Assembly (NCBI RefSeq): GCF_014217605.1
Contig: NZ_CP043639.1
Location: forward strand, 1,263,501 to 1,327,500
From: Sphingomonas sp. NBWT7
Lineage (GTDB): Bacteria; Pseudomonadota; Alphaproteobacteria; Sphingomonadales; Sphingomonadaceae
Direction: 5' to 3'
Length of the DNA: 64,000 nt
Shown here: piece by piece, positions 47,485-55,339 of the stretch
Layout: each line of letters opens with the position of its first letter
How positions within the stretch are numbered: the stretch's first letter is position 1
Made by a program: the position numbers and the translations under genes
The notes under the pieces: generated by a model
Databases searched by the model: none
Told to the model about the DNA's origin: nothing
Seen by the model: the letters and a program-made list of their open reading frames with translations, nothing else

Positions 47485-49679
47485 CAGTCGTCCTCCACTT
47501 CGTCATCGTCTTCGGCGGTGCCGGCCGCGAAATCCCAAGACACGTTGGCCGCGCCCAGGATGGCCTCGTCGTCGCCGAGCTCGCGGGCGACGTCGCGCGA
47601 GGGGTCGGAGCGCAGGTCGTGTCCGCCCTCCCCTACGTCGACCTCGTCACGGGGCTGCGGCGGCGCCTTGGGGACATCGTCGCGCTTGGCGTTGTCGATG
47701 CGCGTCGGGATGCGGAGTTCGGGCACCTGGGCGCAGCCGGGGTTGGCGGCGCGCTTGCCGGACAGGCGCATCTCCTCCTCCGCCAGCAGCTCGACCGGCT
47801 GCTCGCGCTCGCGGAACGACTTGCCGGACAGCGTCCGCTGCTGGTCGTTAAGGTGCTTCGCCTTGTTGCGCAGCCTGTCCTGCTTCGTGGCGCCCTTCCG
47901 CGAGGCGAGCGCCTTCTGGTAGATCCTGTGTTCCCAGCGGCTCAGACCGCCCGTGTAGCCGGGGTCGGTCGACCACATGTAGAAGTATTCCTCGTTCGCC
48001 TCGTCGTAGACCTCGATCATGTCGATGTCGTCGTCCCAGACGCGGGGGATCACCTCGATGCGGGCGGTGCCGGTCAGGCGTTTGCCAAAGGGTGTTCGGT
48101 GGTGGTTCGAGCTGAGCGCCTTGCCGACGCCCGCGCGGTTGAAGCGGTAGTGGACGTTGTCGTAGATCAGGCCGTTGGTGGTCAGCACGCACGGCTTGTC
48201 CGGCACGCTGGCGAGGCTCCGCATGACCTCCTTCGGATCGGTCAGGCGCATCCCGCCGGAACGTATGTGCGCGAGCATGATGTCGTTCGGCGAGCGATTG
48301 CCGAGCGACGTCTTCTGCGTGCTGTTCCAGCGCCGTCGCAGCTGCTCGACGAGGTCGACGTATTGGGCGCGGGTGACCTCGGTCGCGGCGATCGGGTCGT
48401 AGCGGATGGCGTGCCGGACCTGAGGTCCGAGGATTCGGCCCGGGATCATCGCCAGCGCGGCCTTCACATACTTGTGGTAGTTCTCGAGCTTGGACTTGGC
48501 ATCGTGGTGATACGCCTCGGCGAGCTCCACCGTGCTGAGGATCTTGACGGCGCCGGGCACCATGCGCGGAGAGATGAGCGTGCGGTCCCGGTCGATCATG
48601 ACGTCCGACGGCAGGCCGTAGATCATGGCCAGCTCTGGGTTCTCGGCGATCTCCTCTGGGGTCATGGGCGGCGGCATCATCACGCCGCGCAGCGAACGCA
48701 GGCCCCATTGCGGCCGGTAGTTGCCGGCGAACGTCGGGTGCGGTGCGACCCACTGCGAGAAGGAGTCCATCGTGATGACCGACCGCATCTTCGCCGCCGG
48801 GATCCTGAGGTCCTCCGAGTAGTGGACGCTGTGCTCCCATTCGACCCCGTCCATATACATGCGCTCGAAGGGGCGTTCGACCGCGACCGGCTCCCCGCTC
48901 GCCGAGAACTTGCGGTCCGCAGCTGGCGCGCCGTAGCGGGAGGCGTAGGTCGAGTGGCACTCGAGGCTGTTGATGCGGGTGCGCACGCACTCAGAAGACG
49001 GCGGGTTCTCGCTGAGGTATGGGATGCCCATCTCCTTCAGCTCGTCCCAGTCGGCGACGACCATCGCGGCGGCGTCCTCCTTGTGGGCGAGCCGGCCGTT
49101 GAGGCTGTCCGGGCGCCAATACCGCATCGCCCACTTGTGGACGAGCCGGTCCTCGATGTCAGGCAGCTGGCTCTCGCCTTTCTCGCGGCCGGCGGTGCTG
49201 ACGAGCGCGCCGATACGGCCACCATGCAGCTTGAGCTTGCGCATCCAGCGCAGGAGCGAGCGGGGCTGCGGCCGCTTCCCGCCGAGGTTGTTCGCCTTGA
49301 TCCAGGTCAGGGCATCGTCCTCGGTTTTCTTAATGCCCGCCCTGATCGCGGCATCCGCCCAGTCGTAGCGCCAGCCGGACTTGGGATCGAGGGACTCGTA
49401 CGCGGGCCGGTCGAGCGTGAGGTTGGTCTCGTTCCGGTCGGTGACGTGCGCGTTGTAGTCGGGATCGACGACGACGCCTGCACGGAACTGCTCGATGATC
49501 CAGCCGACGGTGATTAGGCCGAGGACGGCGTCGCGTCCCAGCGGCACCGTGACGATCTCCTCCTTGCCGTCGATGTAGCGGAAGAGCAGGACGCCGTCGC
49601 CGCGGCTCTCCTCGAAGCGCATCTTGCGCTTGCCGAACTTCAGGATGTGCCCCTCGGGCAACCAGAACGGGATGTTCAC
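47484..49679 (-). CDS. tniA: TnsB/TniA-family DDE transposase
   Basis: A 731-residue transposase of the Mu/TnsB type. N-terminal DNA-binding helices are followed by an RNase H-like domain with a full acidic triad: Asp277 in MYMDGVEW, Asp363 in VMIDRDRTL and Glu399 in KLENYHKYV, the last two 36 residues apart as in D,D-35-E enzymes. A beta-barrel domain and a charged acidic C-terminal tail (AEDDDEVEDD) follow, probably for TnsC contact. The start is GTG 49679 behind GAGGAG, 11 bp after tnsA. Catalytically intact by inspection. Confidence 0.94.
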   Translation of the reverse strand: MNIPFWLPEGHILKFGKRKMRFEESRGDGVLLFRYIDGKEEIVTVPLGRDAVLGLITVGWIIEQFRAGVVVDPDYNAHVTDRNETNLTLDRPAYESLDPKSGWRYDWADAAIRAGIKKTEDDALTWIKANNLGGKRPQPRSLLRWMRKLKLHGGRIGALVSTAGREKGESQLPDIEDRLVHKWAMRYWRPDSLNGRLAHKEDAAAMVVADWDELKEMGIPYLSENPPSSECVRTRINSLECHSTYASRYGAPAADRKFSASGEPVAVERPFERMYMDGVEWEHSVHYSEDLRIPAAKMRSVITMDSFSQWVAPHPTFAGNYRPQWGLRSLRGVMMPPPMTPEEIAENPELAMIYGLPSDVMIDRDRTLISPRMVPGAVKILSTVELAEAYHHDAKSKLENYHKYVKAALAMIPGRILGPQVRHAIRYDPIAATEVTRAQYVDLVEQLRRRWNSTQKTSLGNRSPNDIMLAHIRSGGMRLTDPKEVMRSLASVPDKPCVLTTNGLIYDNVHYRFNRAGVGKALSSNHHRTPFGKRLTGTARIEVIPRVWDDDIDMIEVYDEANEEYFYMWSTDPGYTGGLSRWEHRIYQKALASRKGATKQDRLRNKAKHLNDQQRTLSGKSFREREQPVELLAEEEMRLSGKRAANPGCAQVPELRIPTRIDNAKRDDVPKAPPQPRDEVDVGEGGHDLRSDPSRDVARELGDDEAILGAANVSWDFAAGTAEDDDEVEDD

Positions 49680-49689
49680 GGGCTTCTCC

Positions 49690-50778
49690 TCAGGCCGGGA
49701 CGTGGCGGGCGAGGAAGGCGCGCAGGGCCCCCCTCTTGGCGGGGGGCGGGATGGTGACGGGCGTGTCGGGCATCGGCGGCGCGGTGAGCGGCATCGAGAC
49801 GAGCCGGTCGAACATCATGGCGCGGGCGATGTCGAGTGACAGCCGGGGGTGTTCGCCGATCGCGGCGATGACGCCGCATAGCGACGTGGTGCCACCCGAG
49901 GCGAGGATCGCCGTCCGGACGCGGGCAGCGTGCGCTTCATCGTATTCGGTGCGGCGAGCGTCGAAGATGTCCTTGACGACGCGGCGCTCCAGTGCGGTCG
50001 GCAAGCCGCCGGCGACGCGGCGTTCGAGACGTGCGCCGTGCTCCGCGAGATATTCCTCGGCGAAGTCCAGCCGCTCGTCGAGTTCGGGATCGGCGAAATA
50101 ATCCTCGCACGCCTTGTCCTCGCCGAACACGACGGTGCCGTCCTGCAGTTCCACGCCCCAGTCGAGGGTCATCCAGTTCAGGCGGCCGTCCACCGTCGTC
50201 CACTTGATGCGGACGGGCTGGTATTGGATGTCGGTCCTGACCGGATCGACCTCGTCCCTCCGGAACCCGAAGGTCTCGTGCGGACCTTCGAAATACTGGT
50301 CGCGCCCGGCCTTCTCGCTGAACGCGGCGGTCATCGACTGGAAGGACGCGTAGCGGAAGTTGATGCGCACCGCGCCGAGCCCGCGGTCGGCGACCAGCCG
50401 CGTGCCTTGCCGGTCGGGACGCTCCATCGGGCGGGGCTGGCCCGCGTCGCGCCGGTCGCGGCGGGGCGGCGACCACGCGGGCCGGGGCTGCGGCCGGAAC
50501 GGCAGGATCTCCATTGGGTGCCGGAGGCGGATGCCGGGTGGCAGCGCCAGCGCCACGGCCGGCACGGGTCGGGCGCCAGCCGCCGGGTCGGGCGCCGCTG
50601 CGTCGACCGGAATGCCTGCCGTGGACGACGAGCCCGTCCGACCGGATATGCCTGCGCTGCCGCGACCCTGGCGCCGCCGCACCGGAGGCGCCCCCTCTGC
50701 GTTGGCGACGCCGGTCGACGCGGACGCGTCGGCCGGGCCGGCCTGCCCCGCGGCCCGCTTGCGTTTCGCATGGTTCAA
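49690..50778 (-). CDS. TnsA-like endonuclease of the Tn7-type element
   Basis: A protein of about 362 residues whose C-terminal half fits TnsA. It shows DQYFEGPHETFGF, DIQYQPVRIKW, a DGRLNWMTLDWGVELQDG strand pair and FGEDKACEDYF, which correspond to the E..QP..T-x-D..E-x-K layout of TnsA nucleases that cut the 5' strand for excision. The N-terminal 88 residues are Ala/Pro/Arg-rich and likely disordered. I set the start at TTG 50778, behind GGAAGGG, because third-position G/C stays high to that point; ATG 50514 is the conservative alternative. Directly upstream of tnsB. Confidence 0.72.
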   Translation of the reverse strand: MNHAKRKRAAGQAGPADASASTGVANAEGAPPVRRRQGRGSAGISGRTGSSSTAGIPVDAAAPDPAAGARPVPAVALALPPGIRLRHPMEILPFRPQPRPAWSPPRRDRRDAGQPRPMERPDRQGTRLVADRGLGAVRINFRYASFQSMTAAFSEKAGRDQYFEGPHETFGFRRDEVDPVRTDIQYQPVRIKWTTVDGRLNWMTLDWGVELQDGTVVFGEDKACEDYFADPELDERLDFAEEYLAEHGARLERRVAGGLPTALERRVVKDIFDARRTEYDEAHAARVRTAILASGGTTSLCGVIAAIGEHPRLSLDIARAMMFDRLVSMPLTAPPMPDTPVTIPPPAKRGALRAFLARHVPA

Positions 50779-50971
50779 CGGAGGGCGCCCTTCCGGGCGG
50801 CTTGCAATTGGTGGATCATACTGCTTCCCCGTTCGGAGAGAGCGTGCGTCGGCGTTCCGCCGACCGCGGGCACGGTCTCGGTCAACCGGGCCTGCGAACC
50901 CGGATGGGGACGCGGCATCGCGTCCCGTTTTCGGGATCGGCCGCCCGCGATGCAGGCGACCGCGGTCGGCG

Positions 50972-51247
50972 CTAGGTGGTATCGCCTCCGATGTGCATCC
51001 GACCGACCCCCTCGTGGGGCACGGTGGCCCCACAGGGGGTGGTGACGCCACTGGACCCGTGGACCACCTTGTGGCGGAGGTCGGCCTCATCGTGGGTGAG
51101 GCTGTCGACGCGCCGGGCGCGGCGGTCAGCCGGCCTGCCGGTGTCGTCGGGCAGCGAGCCGCGCACAACGCGCGCATGGCCGCCGACGTCGACGTGGTGG
51201 CGCGCTGCGGTATCGTCGGCGGCGCGAGGCAGGTGGTTCTTCTCCAT
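50972..51247 (-). CDS. Small protein upstream of tnsA, unknown (member of array)
   Basis: A 91-codon frame starting MEKNHLPRAADDTAARHH at ATG 51247 behind a strong GAGAGGAG site (4-5 bp spacing). The product is rich in His, Arg, Asp and Gly and has no hydrophobic segment. It is the last of four short minus-strand frames that precede tnsA, each with its own ribosome-binding site and each starting with M followed by charged, Arg/His-rich residues. Function unknown; coding status is inferred from the signals and arrangement. Confidence 0.5.
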   Translation of the reverse strand: MEKNHLPRAADDTAARHHVDVGGHARVVRGSLPDDTGRPADRRARRVDSLTHDEADLRHKVVHGSSGVTTPCGATVPHEGVGRMHIGGDTT

Positions 51248-51308
51248 GGTGGCTCCTCTCGGGCTCGGGCGCCCGCGACCTGTTGCTATCGGTGGGTGAG
51301 TGGAGGCG

Positions 51309-51572
51309 TCAGCCGTCGGTTGTTCCGCCGCGCTGGTCGAAGGCGTCGGCCGCGATCGGCACCTCGGCCATCCGGTCTGGCCGGCCGACGAGGAAGTTCG
51401 GCGGCGCGGCCTCGGTCGGGTTGCGCCTGTTGGCGCGGCGGAAGCTCCGGCCGGTGAGCGGGACGAAGTGATGGTATAGATGTCCGCGCGAGAGGCTCGC
51501 CCGTCCTCTGGCGGTGACATGTCCCGCGGCGATGCGGCTGACGGCGTTGCGGGACTTGCGGTGGGACTTCAT
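51309..51572 (-). CDS. Small Arg-rich protein, unknown (member of array)
   Basis: An 87-codon frame beginning MKSHRKSRNAVSRIAAGHV at ATG 51572, preceded by AAGGAAA. It contains 18 or so Arg and Lys, a HLYHHFVPLTGRSFRRANRRNP centre and an acidic end (VPIAADAFDQRGG). The start M-K-S-H-R-K resembles M-K-N-H-R-R of the next frame upstream (51838), so the two may be related or serve the same role. No family recognised. Likely DNA- or RNA-binding by charge, but that is inference. Confidence 0.55.
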   Translation of the reverse strand: MKSHRKSRNAVSRIAAGHVTARGRASLSRGHLYHHFVPLTGRSFRRANRRNPTEAAPPNFLVGRPDRMAEVPIAADAFDQRGGTTDG

Positions 51573-51628
51573 CGGACGGGTTTCCTTGCTGGCGGCGTGG
51601 TTGGAAGGTGGGGCGTAGGGCCCGAGGC

Positions 51629-51838
51629 TCAGCGTTCGCGGAAGGCGATGCCGGTCGGAGCGACGATCGCGGCGGTCATGCCGCGGCTGGCTCCCACGCC
51701 GACCCACGGGTCGGCCTCCGTGCTGGGACGTAGGTGCCCAGCGGGTGGCCGGAGCGAGCGCGGGCCGTAGCGGTCGCTGTATGCGCCCGAGGGTGCCTTC
51801 CTCTTGAAGTGGCGGCGGGTGCGGCGATGGTTCTTCAT
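51629..51838 (-). CDS. Small Arg-rich protein, unknown (member of array)
   Basis: A 69-codon frame beginning MKNHRRTRRHFKRKAPSG at ATG 51838, behind GAGGAG with 8-bp spacing. The first 16 residues are almost entirely basic; the rest has GAYSDRYGPRSLRPPAGHLRPS and a hydrophobic-Gly tail (GMTAAIVAPTGIAF). The N-terminus echoes that of 51309-51572. Position and signals favour a real gene. No known family. Confidence 0.6.
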   Translation of the reverse strand: MKNHRRTRRHFKRKAPSGAYSDRYGPRSLRPPAGHLRPSTEADPWVGVGASRGMTAAIVAPTGIAFRER

Positions 51839-51978
51839 TCCATTTTCTCCTCTGCAGTGGGGGACGTCCGATAGTGGCGTCGATCGGTGGATGGTGGTGG
51901 CCGGCGTGGTCAGTTGCCCGCCGCGGTCGCTTCCGGTCGACGGCTCCATCGCGGATGCCGCTCCTTGCGGGGCAGCGC

Positions 51979-52137
51979 TCACGATCCGGGCGTCGGGCTG
52001 CGGCGGCGCGCGGGGCCGATGACCTGCCGGCGGCCGAGGCGATGGCGACGCCGCCCGGCATGCTTCGCCTGCGCTGCCATCGCCCTGCGCATCAACATCG
52101 TCACCAGAGTCTCGATCTCGGTCGCTTCCATCGTCAT
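51979..52137 (-). CDS. Small basic helical protein, unknown (first of array)
   Basis: A 52-codon frame, MTMEATEIETLVTMLMRRAM then AAQAKHAGRRRHRLGRRQ, starting at ATG 52137 (or ATG 52131). The N-terminal half is an amphipathic Met/Leu-rich helix and the C-terminal half is Arg/His-rich. The GGAAAGTGGGG ribosome-binding region coincides with one arm of the inverted repeat at 52146-52226, so control through that repeat is plausible. It is the first gene downstream of the divergent control region on this strand. Confidence 0.5.
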   Translation of the reverse strand: MTMEATEIETLVTMLMRRAMAAQAKHAGRRRHRLGRRQVIGPARRRSPTPGS

Positions 52138-52145
52138 TCCCCACT

Positions 52146-52226
52146 TTCCACGGTGAATTGAATAACGGCTAGATGGCGATGGATGTCGGATCGCGCAACA
52201 GCTTTTTTATTCATATCCCCGTGGAA
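52146..52226. promoter_or_regulatory. Symmetric divergent control region (inverted repeat)
   Basis: TTCCACGGTGAATTGAATAA (52146-52165) and its inverted partner TTATTCATATCCCCGTGGAA (52207-52226) match at 17 of 20 positions around a 41-bp centre. Each arm reads outward as AT-rich then CCGTGGAAA, placing similar leaders before the minus-strand array (first ATG 52137) and the plus-strand gene (52267). It could be a pair of promoters or operators, or a protein-binding terminus. The centre includes a T-run (52203-52208). Confidence 0.6.
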
Positions 52227-52266
52227 ACTGGTAGCGTTGCTGCGTTAAGCATTGTAGGCCGCAGGG

Positions 52267-53535
52267 ATGGGCGAATTCGGGAAGCCAGGATTAGGGACGA
52301 ATGGTCGCGCCGAGGGTCGGGCCAGGGCGGCGGGAAAGGAGCGCGGAGGCTCCGGGACCGGCGAATCGGGCGCGCTCTCGGCCGAATCGGGCGTGGCCGA
52401 TGCGCCGGTCGACCTGGAGACGCTGCTGATGCGCCCGCCGACCGAGGAAGAGGCGCGGTCCTGGGCTGTCCTGTCGCCTGCGCTGCGCACGCGGGCGGTA
52501 GACCGCATCACCTTGCTGCGGCGGTGGTGGGGCGAGCGCGACGGGCTGACCGCGAAGGAGGCGGCCGCGATGGCGGGCGTCATCCCCAACCGCTTCTACC
52601 AGATGGCCGCCGCGTGGAAGCGGGCGCCGGGCCTGGCGGCGGTGGGCGCCTTCGCGGGAACGCCGGCGCCGCGATCCCCCCGCATCCATCCCCTGGTCAA
52701 TGCCTCCCTGCAGGCCAATGTCGTGAAGGTCGTGGCCGACGGCGGCGGCAAGTCGGTCGAGGCGATGCGCCGCCGTCTGGAGGAGCTTGTCGCGGCCGAT
52801 CTGCGCGCGCGTCAGTTGGCCGAGACCGGATCGTCCGGCGCCGGACCGGCGATCCCGTCGCCCACCGTCGTGCGCGCCGTCATCACCCGCGAGCTGAACC
52901 GCGTCGGCGAGGCTCAGCTGCTCGGCGAGTCGATCGCGATGGACTGCTGCCCGACCGCGATGCGCTCGCCGACGGGCGAGCCGTGGGCGTTGTTCGCGAT
53001 CATCGACCGCGGCACGCTGCGCATCCTCGGCACGTCCGTGGGATCGCTCGACGACAGCGTCGAGGGCTACTCGCTCGCCGCCAGGCGCGCGCTGGTCGCG
53101 CTCGCCCCGGTCGGGCCGAGCCTTGGCCCCTGGGCCCGCCGGACCCGGCGCGTGGACATGGTGGTCGGCCGGGACGAGGCCGCATGCGATGCGCTGATCG
53201 CGCGCTATGGGAATGTCGAGGGCGCGATCGAGTTCAAGGCGGTGACGCGGCCGCGGCGGTTCGGCTCGATGCTTCGGCGGTATGTGGGGGAGCGCATGGG
53301 CCGGGTGGACTTGAGGCCCGGCTGGGCGACTGCGGCGCCTCCGATGGCGGACGGGGACCCGGCGTTCGCCAGGTGGGATGCCTGGGAGCGCACGGACTTC
53401 GAGGCGCAGGCGTGGAACGAGGCGAAGGTGATCGAGCGCGCTGCCAAGGGCCATGACCGTCCGCCGGACGAACTGGTGGCGCTGATCCGTCTGCTGGTCG
53501 GCGACGGTCAGATCGATCCGGGCACGCTGCGCTAG
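52267..53535 (+). CDS. HTH plus degenerate RNase H-like (transposase-like) protein A
   Basis: A 422-residue protein I do not recognise as a named family. Residues about 85-120 are a helix-turn-helix (GLTAKEAAAMAGVIPNRFYQM, then AAAWKR). Residues about 220-320 look like an rve/TnsB-type core: IAMDCCP with Asp226, a strand pair GEPWALFAIIDRGTLRILG, and DMVVGRDEAA where the catalytic Asp is replaced by Gly-Arg-Asp. The later stretch RRFGSMLRRYV has no Glu where TnsB has KLENYHKYV. It thus seems a catalytically dead transposase relative. It converges with a distant paralogue, sharing CTAG at the stops. Confidence 0.7.
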   Translation: MGEFGKPGLGTNGRAEGRARAAGKERGGSGTGESGALSAESGVADAPVDLETLLMRPPTEEEARSWAVLSPALRTRAVDRITLLRRWWGERDGLTAKEAAAMAGVIPNRFYQMAAAWKRAPGLAAVGAFAGTPAPRSPRIHPLVNASLQANVVKVVADGGGKSVEAMRRRLEELVAADLRARQLAETGSSGAGPAIPSPTVVRAVITRELNRVGEAQLLGESIAMDCCPTAMRSPTGEPWALFAIIDRGTLRILGTSVGSLDDSVEGYSLAARRALVALAPVGPSLGPWARRTRRVDMVVGRDEAACDALIARYGNVEGAIEFKAVTRPRRFGSMLRRYVGERMGRVDLRPGWATAAPPMADGDPAFARWDAWERTDFEAQAWNEAKVIERAAKGHDRPPDELVALIRLLVGDGQIDPGTLR

Positions 53536-54548
53536 CCGCGCCTCGCGGCGTTGTGCGCCGCGACCGCCAGATCGACGGCCGTGACGGCGTCGTCCGGCGA
53601 CAACGGCCTCCACGGTCCCGCCTTCCGCGCCGCATGGCTGCGGTGTCGTATCGGGATGCTGTCGATATAGCTGCCGAGCGTGGTCGACAGCAGCGTGGAT
53701 CGGCGGACCACCTGTATGCGCGCGTCCCGCGCGCCCGCGCACGGGACATCGGTCGTCACCGAGTCTGCATGCCCGTCGCGAGCGACGGCGCCGGCGAGCG
53801 TGGCGACCACGGTCACCCGCCGATGATGCTCCGCGACGATCTGTGCCACTAGCGGGCGCGCCGCGGCGACCACGTCGCCGTCGATCACGAGGCGATGCCC
53901 GACGATGACGCCGCCCGGACGCTCCACCGCCAGGACGAGTTCGGGTGTCGCGACCGTTCCGTCGCCGGCCATGACCGGCAGCAGGCACTCGACGACGGCG
54001 ACCGCGACGTCGTCGACCGGTCCGGCCGCAGCGCCCGACTGCGCCTGGCGCGCCCGCATCATGGCCTTGTGCACAAGCCCGGATGATGGCGGCGCGATGC
54101 CGGCGGCGGCACACACGGAGCGCACCTCGGCGCGCACGTCGGTGAAGCGCGCTTCCGTGCCCCGCCGCCCGATCACCCGGTCCATGATGGCCCGGGCGTC
54201 GTCCGCGACCGGGCGCGCGCCGTGCTGGTCACGCGTGTCGCCGCGGCGACCGTTGTGGCCGCTGACGAGTCGGGCGTCGCGGTGCTTCTTCCATGCCGAC
54301 ACGAGCCGGTAGAAGTGGGAGACGGTGACCCCCATCCGCGCCGCGGCCGCAAGCGCCTCGCTGCGGGGGTGGCGGCCGTTCGCGCACCATGCGCGCAGGA
54401 TCGCGACGCGTTCGCGGGTATCGGCCCAGTGCAGCGGATCGATCCCCGTCAGATCGACGTCGGCCGAGACGGCTTCGTGCCCGGCCAACAGCGTGGCGCG
54501 CGCGTCCGCGCGCCGGGACGCGAGGCGTCCTTCTTCGATGTCGCTCAT
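53532..54548 (-). CDS. HTH plus degenerate RNase H-like (transposase-like) protein B
   Basis: A 338-residue protein that parallels protein A at 52267 block by block: RVAILRAW..., the HTH EALAAAARMGVTVSHFYRLVSAWKKH, a hinge PPSSGLVHKAMMRAR (A has IPSPTVVRAVITREL), strands VVECLLPVMAGDG and PELVLAVERPGGVIVGHRLV (A has IAMDCCP... and WALFAIIDRGTLRILGTSV), and STTLGSYIDSIPIRHRSH (A has GSMLRRYVGERMGRVDLRPGW). Catalytic acids of a DDE enzyme are absent or not in register. Probably a DNA-binding accessory protein. No family name is claimed. It starts at ATG 54548. Confidence 0.7.
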   Translation of the reverse strand: MSDIEEGRLASRRADARATLLAGHEAVSADVDLTGIDPLHWADTRERVAILRAWCANGRHPRSEALAAAARMGVTVSHFYRLVSAWKKHRDARLVSGHNGRRGDTRDQHGARPVADDARAIMDRVIGRRGTEARFTDVRAEVRSVCAAAGIAPPSSGLVHKAMMRARQAQSGAAAGPVDDVAVAVVECLLPVMAGDGTVATPELVLAVERPGGVIVGHRLVIDGDVVAAARPLVAQIVAEHHRRVTVVATLAGAVARDGHADSVTTDVPCAGARDARIQVVRRSTLLSTTLGSYIDSIPIRHRSHAARKAGPWRPLSPDDAVTAVDLAVAAHNAARRG

Positions 54549-54633
54549 CTCGTTTTTCCCTTCAGGATGGTTTCACCGAAGCCGCTCCGGCCGTCGGATT
54601 TTGCGCCGCTGCAGCCGCCGCCGGCGGAGAGGA

Positions 54634-54707
54634 GGGATTGCCTGCTGCGCTAAGCGGCGTGGCCGCTCGCATCCCCTTCCCTGCGCGGGTCGGTAGGTAG
54701 GGATTGC
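54634..54707. repeat. Pair of GGGATTGC repeats, inverted relative to tniQ end
   Basis: GGGATTGC occurs at 54634-54641 and 54700-54707 in the 223-bp gap between protein B and the next gene. The reverse complement core GCAATCC is repeated at 44468-44474 and 44518-44524 at the tniQ end. In that arrangement the pairs lie in opposite orientation at the two sides of a 10.2-kb module. This is a short motif and may be chance. No other feature was seen in this gap. Confidence 0.3.
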
Positions 54708-54771
54708 TTCACCACCGACGGGCTATCCTCCCGACGATGAGCAGGATCGCCGTCGCAGGCCCGAGGGGCGC

Positions 54772-55266
54772 ATGAACCGGCTGCTAACGCATGCCGTCGG
54801 CCCGGTGCCGGTCGACGGACTGACTGCATTCGCCGAGCCACGGTTCGGCGGCGTCGGCGCGGTGCTGCCGTTCGCCGTATGGGGTCAGGCTGGCGCACGC
54901 TGGTCCGACATGGCGTTGGGCGTGCTGACGCGCGACGTCGGGAGCGCGTCCCGCGTCGCGAGCGCGAGGGCCGATGCCTTGGACACCGTCGAGCGCTGGT
55001 GCCTCATGGCGCCGCGCCGATGCGCGTTGCCGGTCAGGGGCTACCGCTGGTCCGCTCACTCCGACTGGATCGAGGTCGGGCCGCTCTGGGCGCCATGCAT
55101 CTCCGAGGACGATCGCCGGCTGGGCGCTGGCGCCGTGGTGATCGCCGATCCCGCGGCCGACCATCGCGCGCCGGTGCTCATGGACGTCCGCGAGATCGGG
55201 ATCTGGCTGACCGCGCCGCTCTGGGAAGCGATGGCGCTCGTCCGCGGCAGTCGGGCCGCCGCCTGA
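54772..55266 (+). CDS. Hypothetical protein, unknown
   Basis: A 164-residue protein starting MNRLLTHAVGPVPVDGL at ATG 54772, behind GAGGGG. It has no signal or transmembrane segment. Trp-rich stretches (FAVWGQAGARWSD, YRWSAHSDWIEVGPLWAP, IGIWLTAPLWEAM) suggest a compact globular fold, possibly beta-rich. I do not recognise a family. It lies between the transposase-like pair and the defence genes, so it may be mobile-element cargo. An opposite-strand frame at 54784-55164 is the less likely alternative. Confidence 0.55.
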   Translation: MNRLLTHAVGPVPVDGLTAFAEPRFGGVGAVLPFAVWGQAGARWSDMALGVLTRDVGSASRVASARADALDTVERWCLMAPRRCALPVRGYRWSAHSDWIEVGPLWAPCISEDDRRLGAGAVVIADPAADHRAPVLMDVREIGIWLTAPLWEAMALVRGSRAAA

Positions 55267-55339
55267 CTACTGCTCGGGCGGGATCTCCCGTCCTTCTAGG
55301 CACGTGACCGCAAGGGACATCACGCGCCCGCGGTGAAAA

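Larger units (their letters stand above)
44457..50778 (-). mobile_element. Tn7-like transposition core (tnsA-tnsB-tnsC-tniQ)
   Basis: Four minus-strand genes in the order tnsA-like, tnsB/tniA, tnsC/tniB and tniQ/tnsD make a heteromeric Tn7-type transposition system. They are coupled by short gaps or overlaps (TGATG between tnsB and tnsC; a few bases between the others). The operon runs towards the amidase gene and ends 56 bp from it. Termini are not established: one candidate end is next to the amidase; the other may be beyond 54 kb or outside the window. No CRISPR array or Cas gene accompanies it. Confidence 0.8.

Noticed and set aside
44457..52266. CRISPR-associated transposon
   Set aside because: No repeat-spacer array or Cas-like gene is visible in the window, and TniQ is of the long TnsD size.
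54784..55164. Minus-strand frame opposite the 164-residue gene
   Set aside because: The plus-strand frame has a good ribosome-binding site and more protein-like composition.
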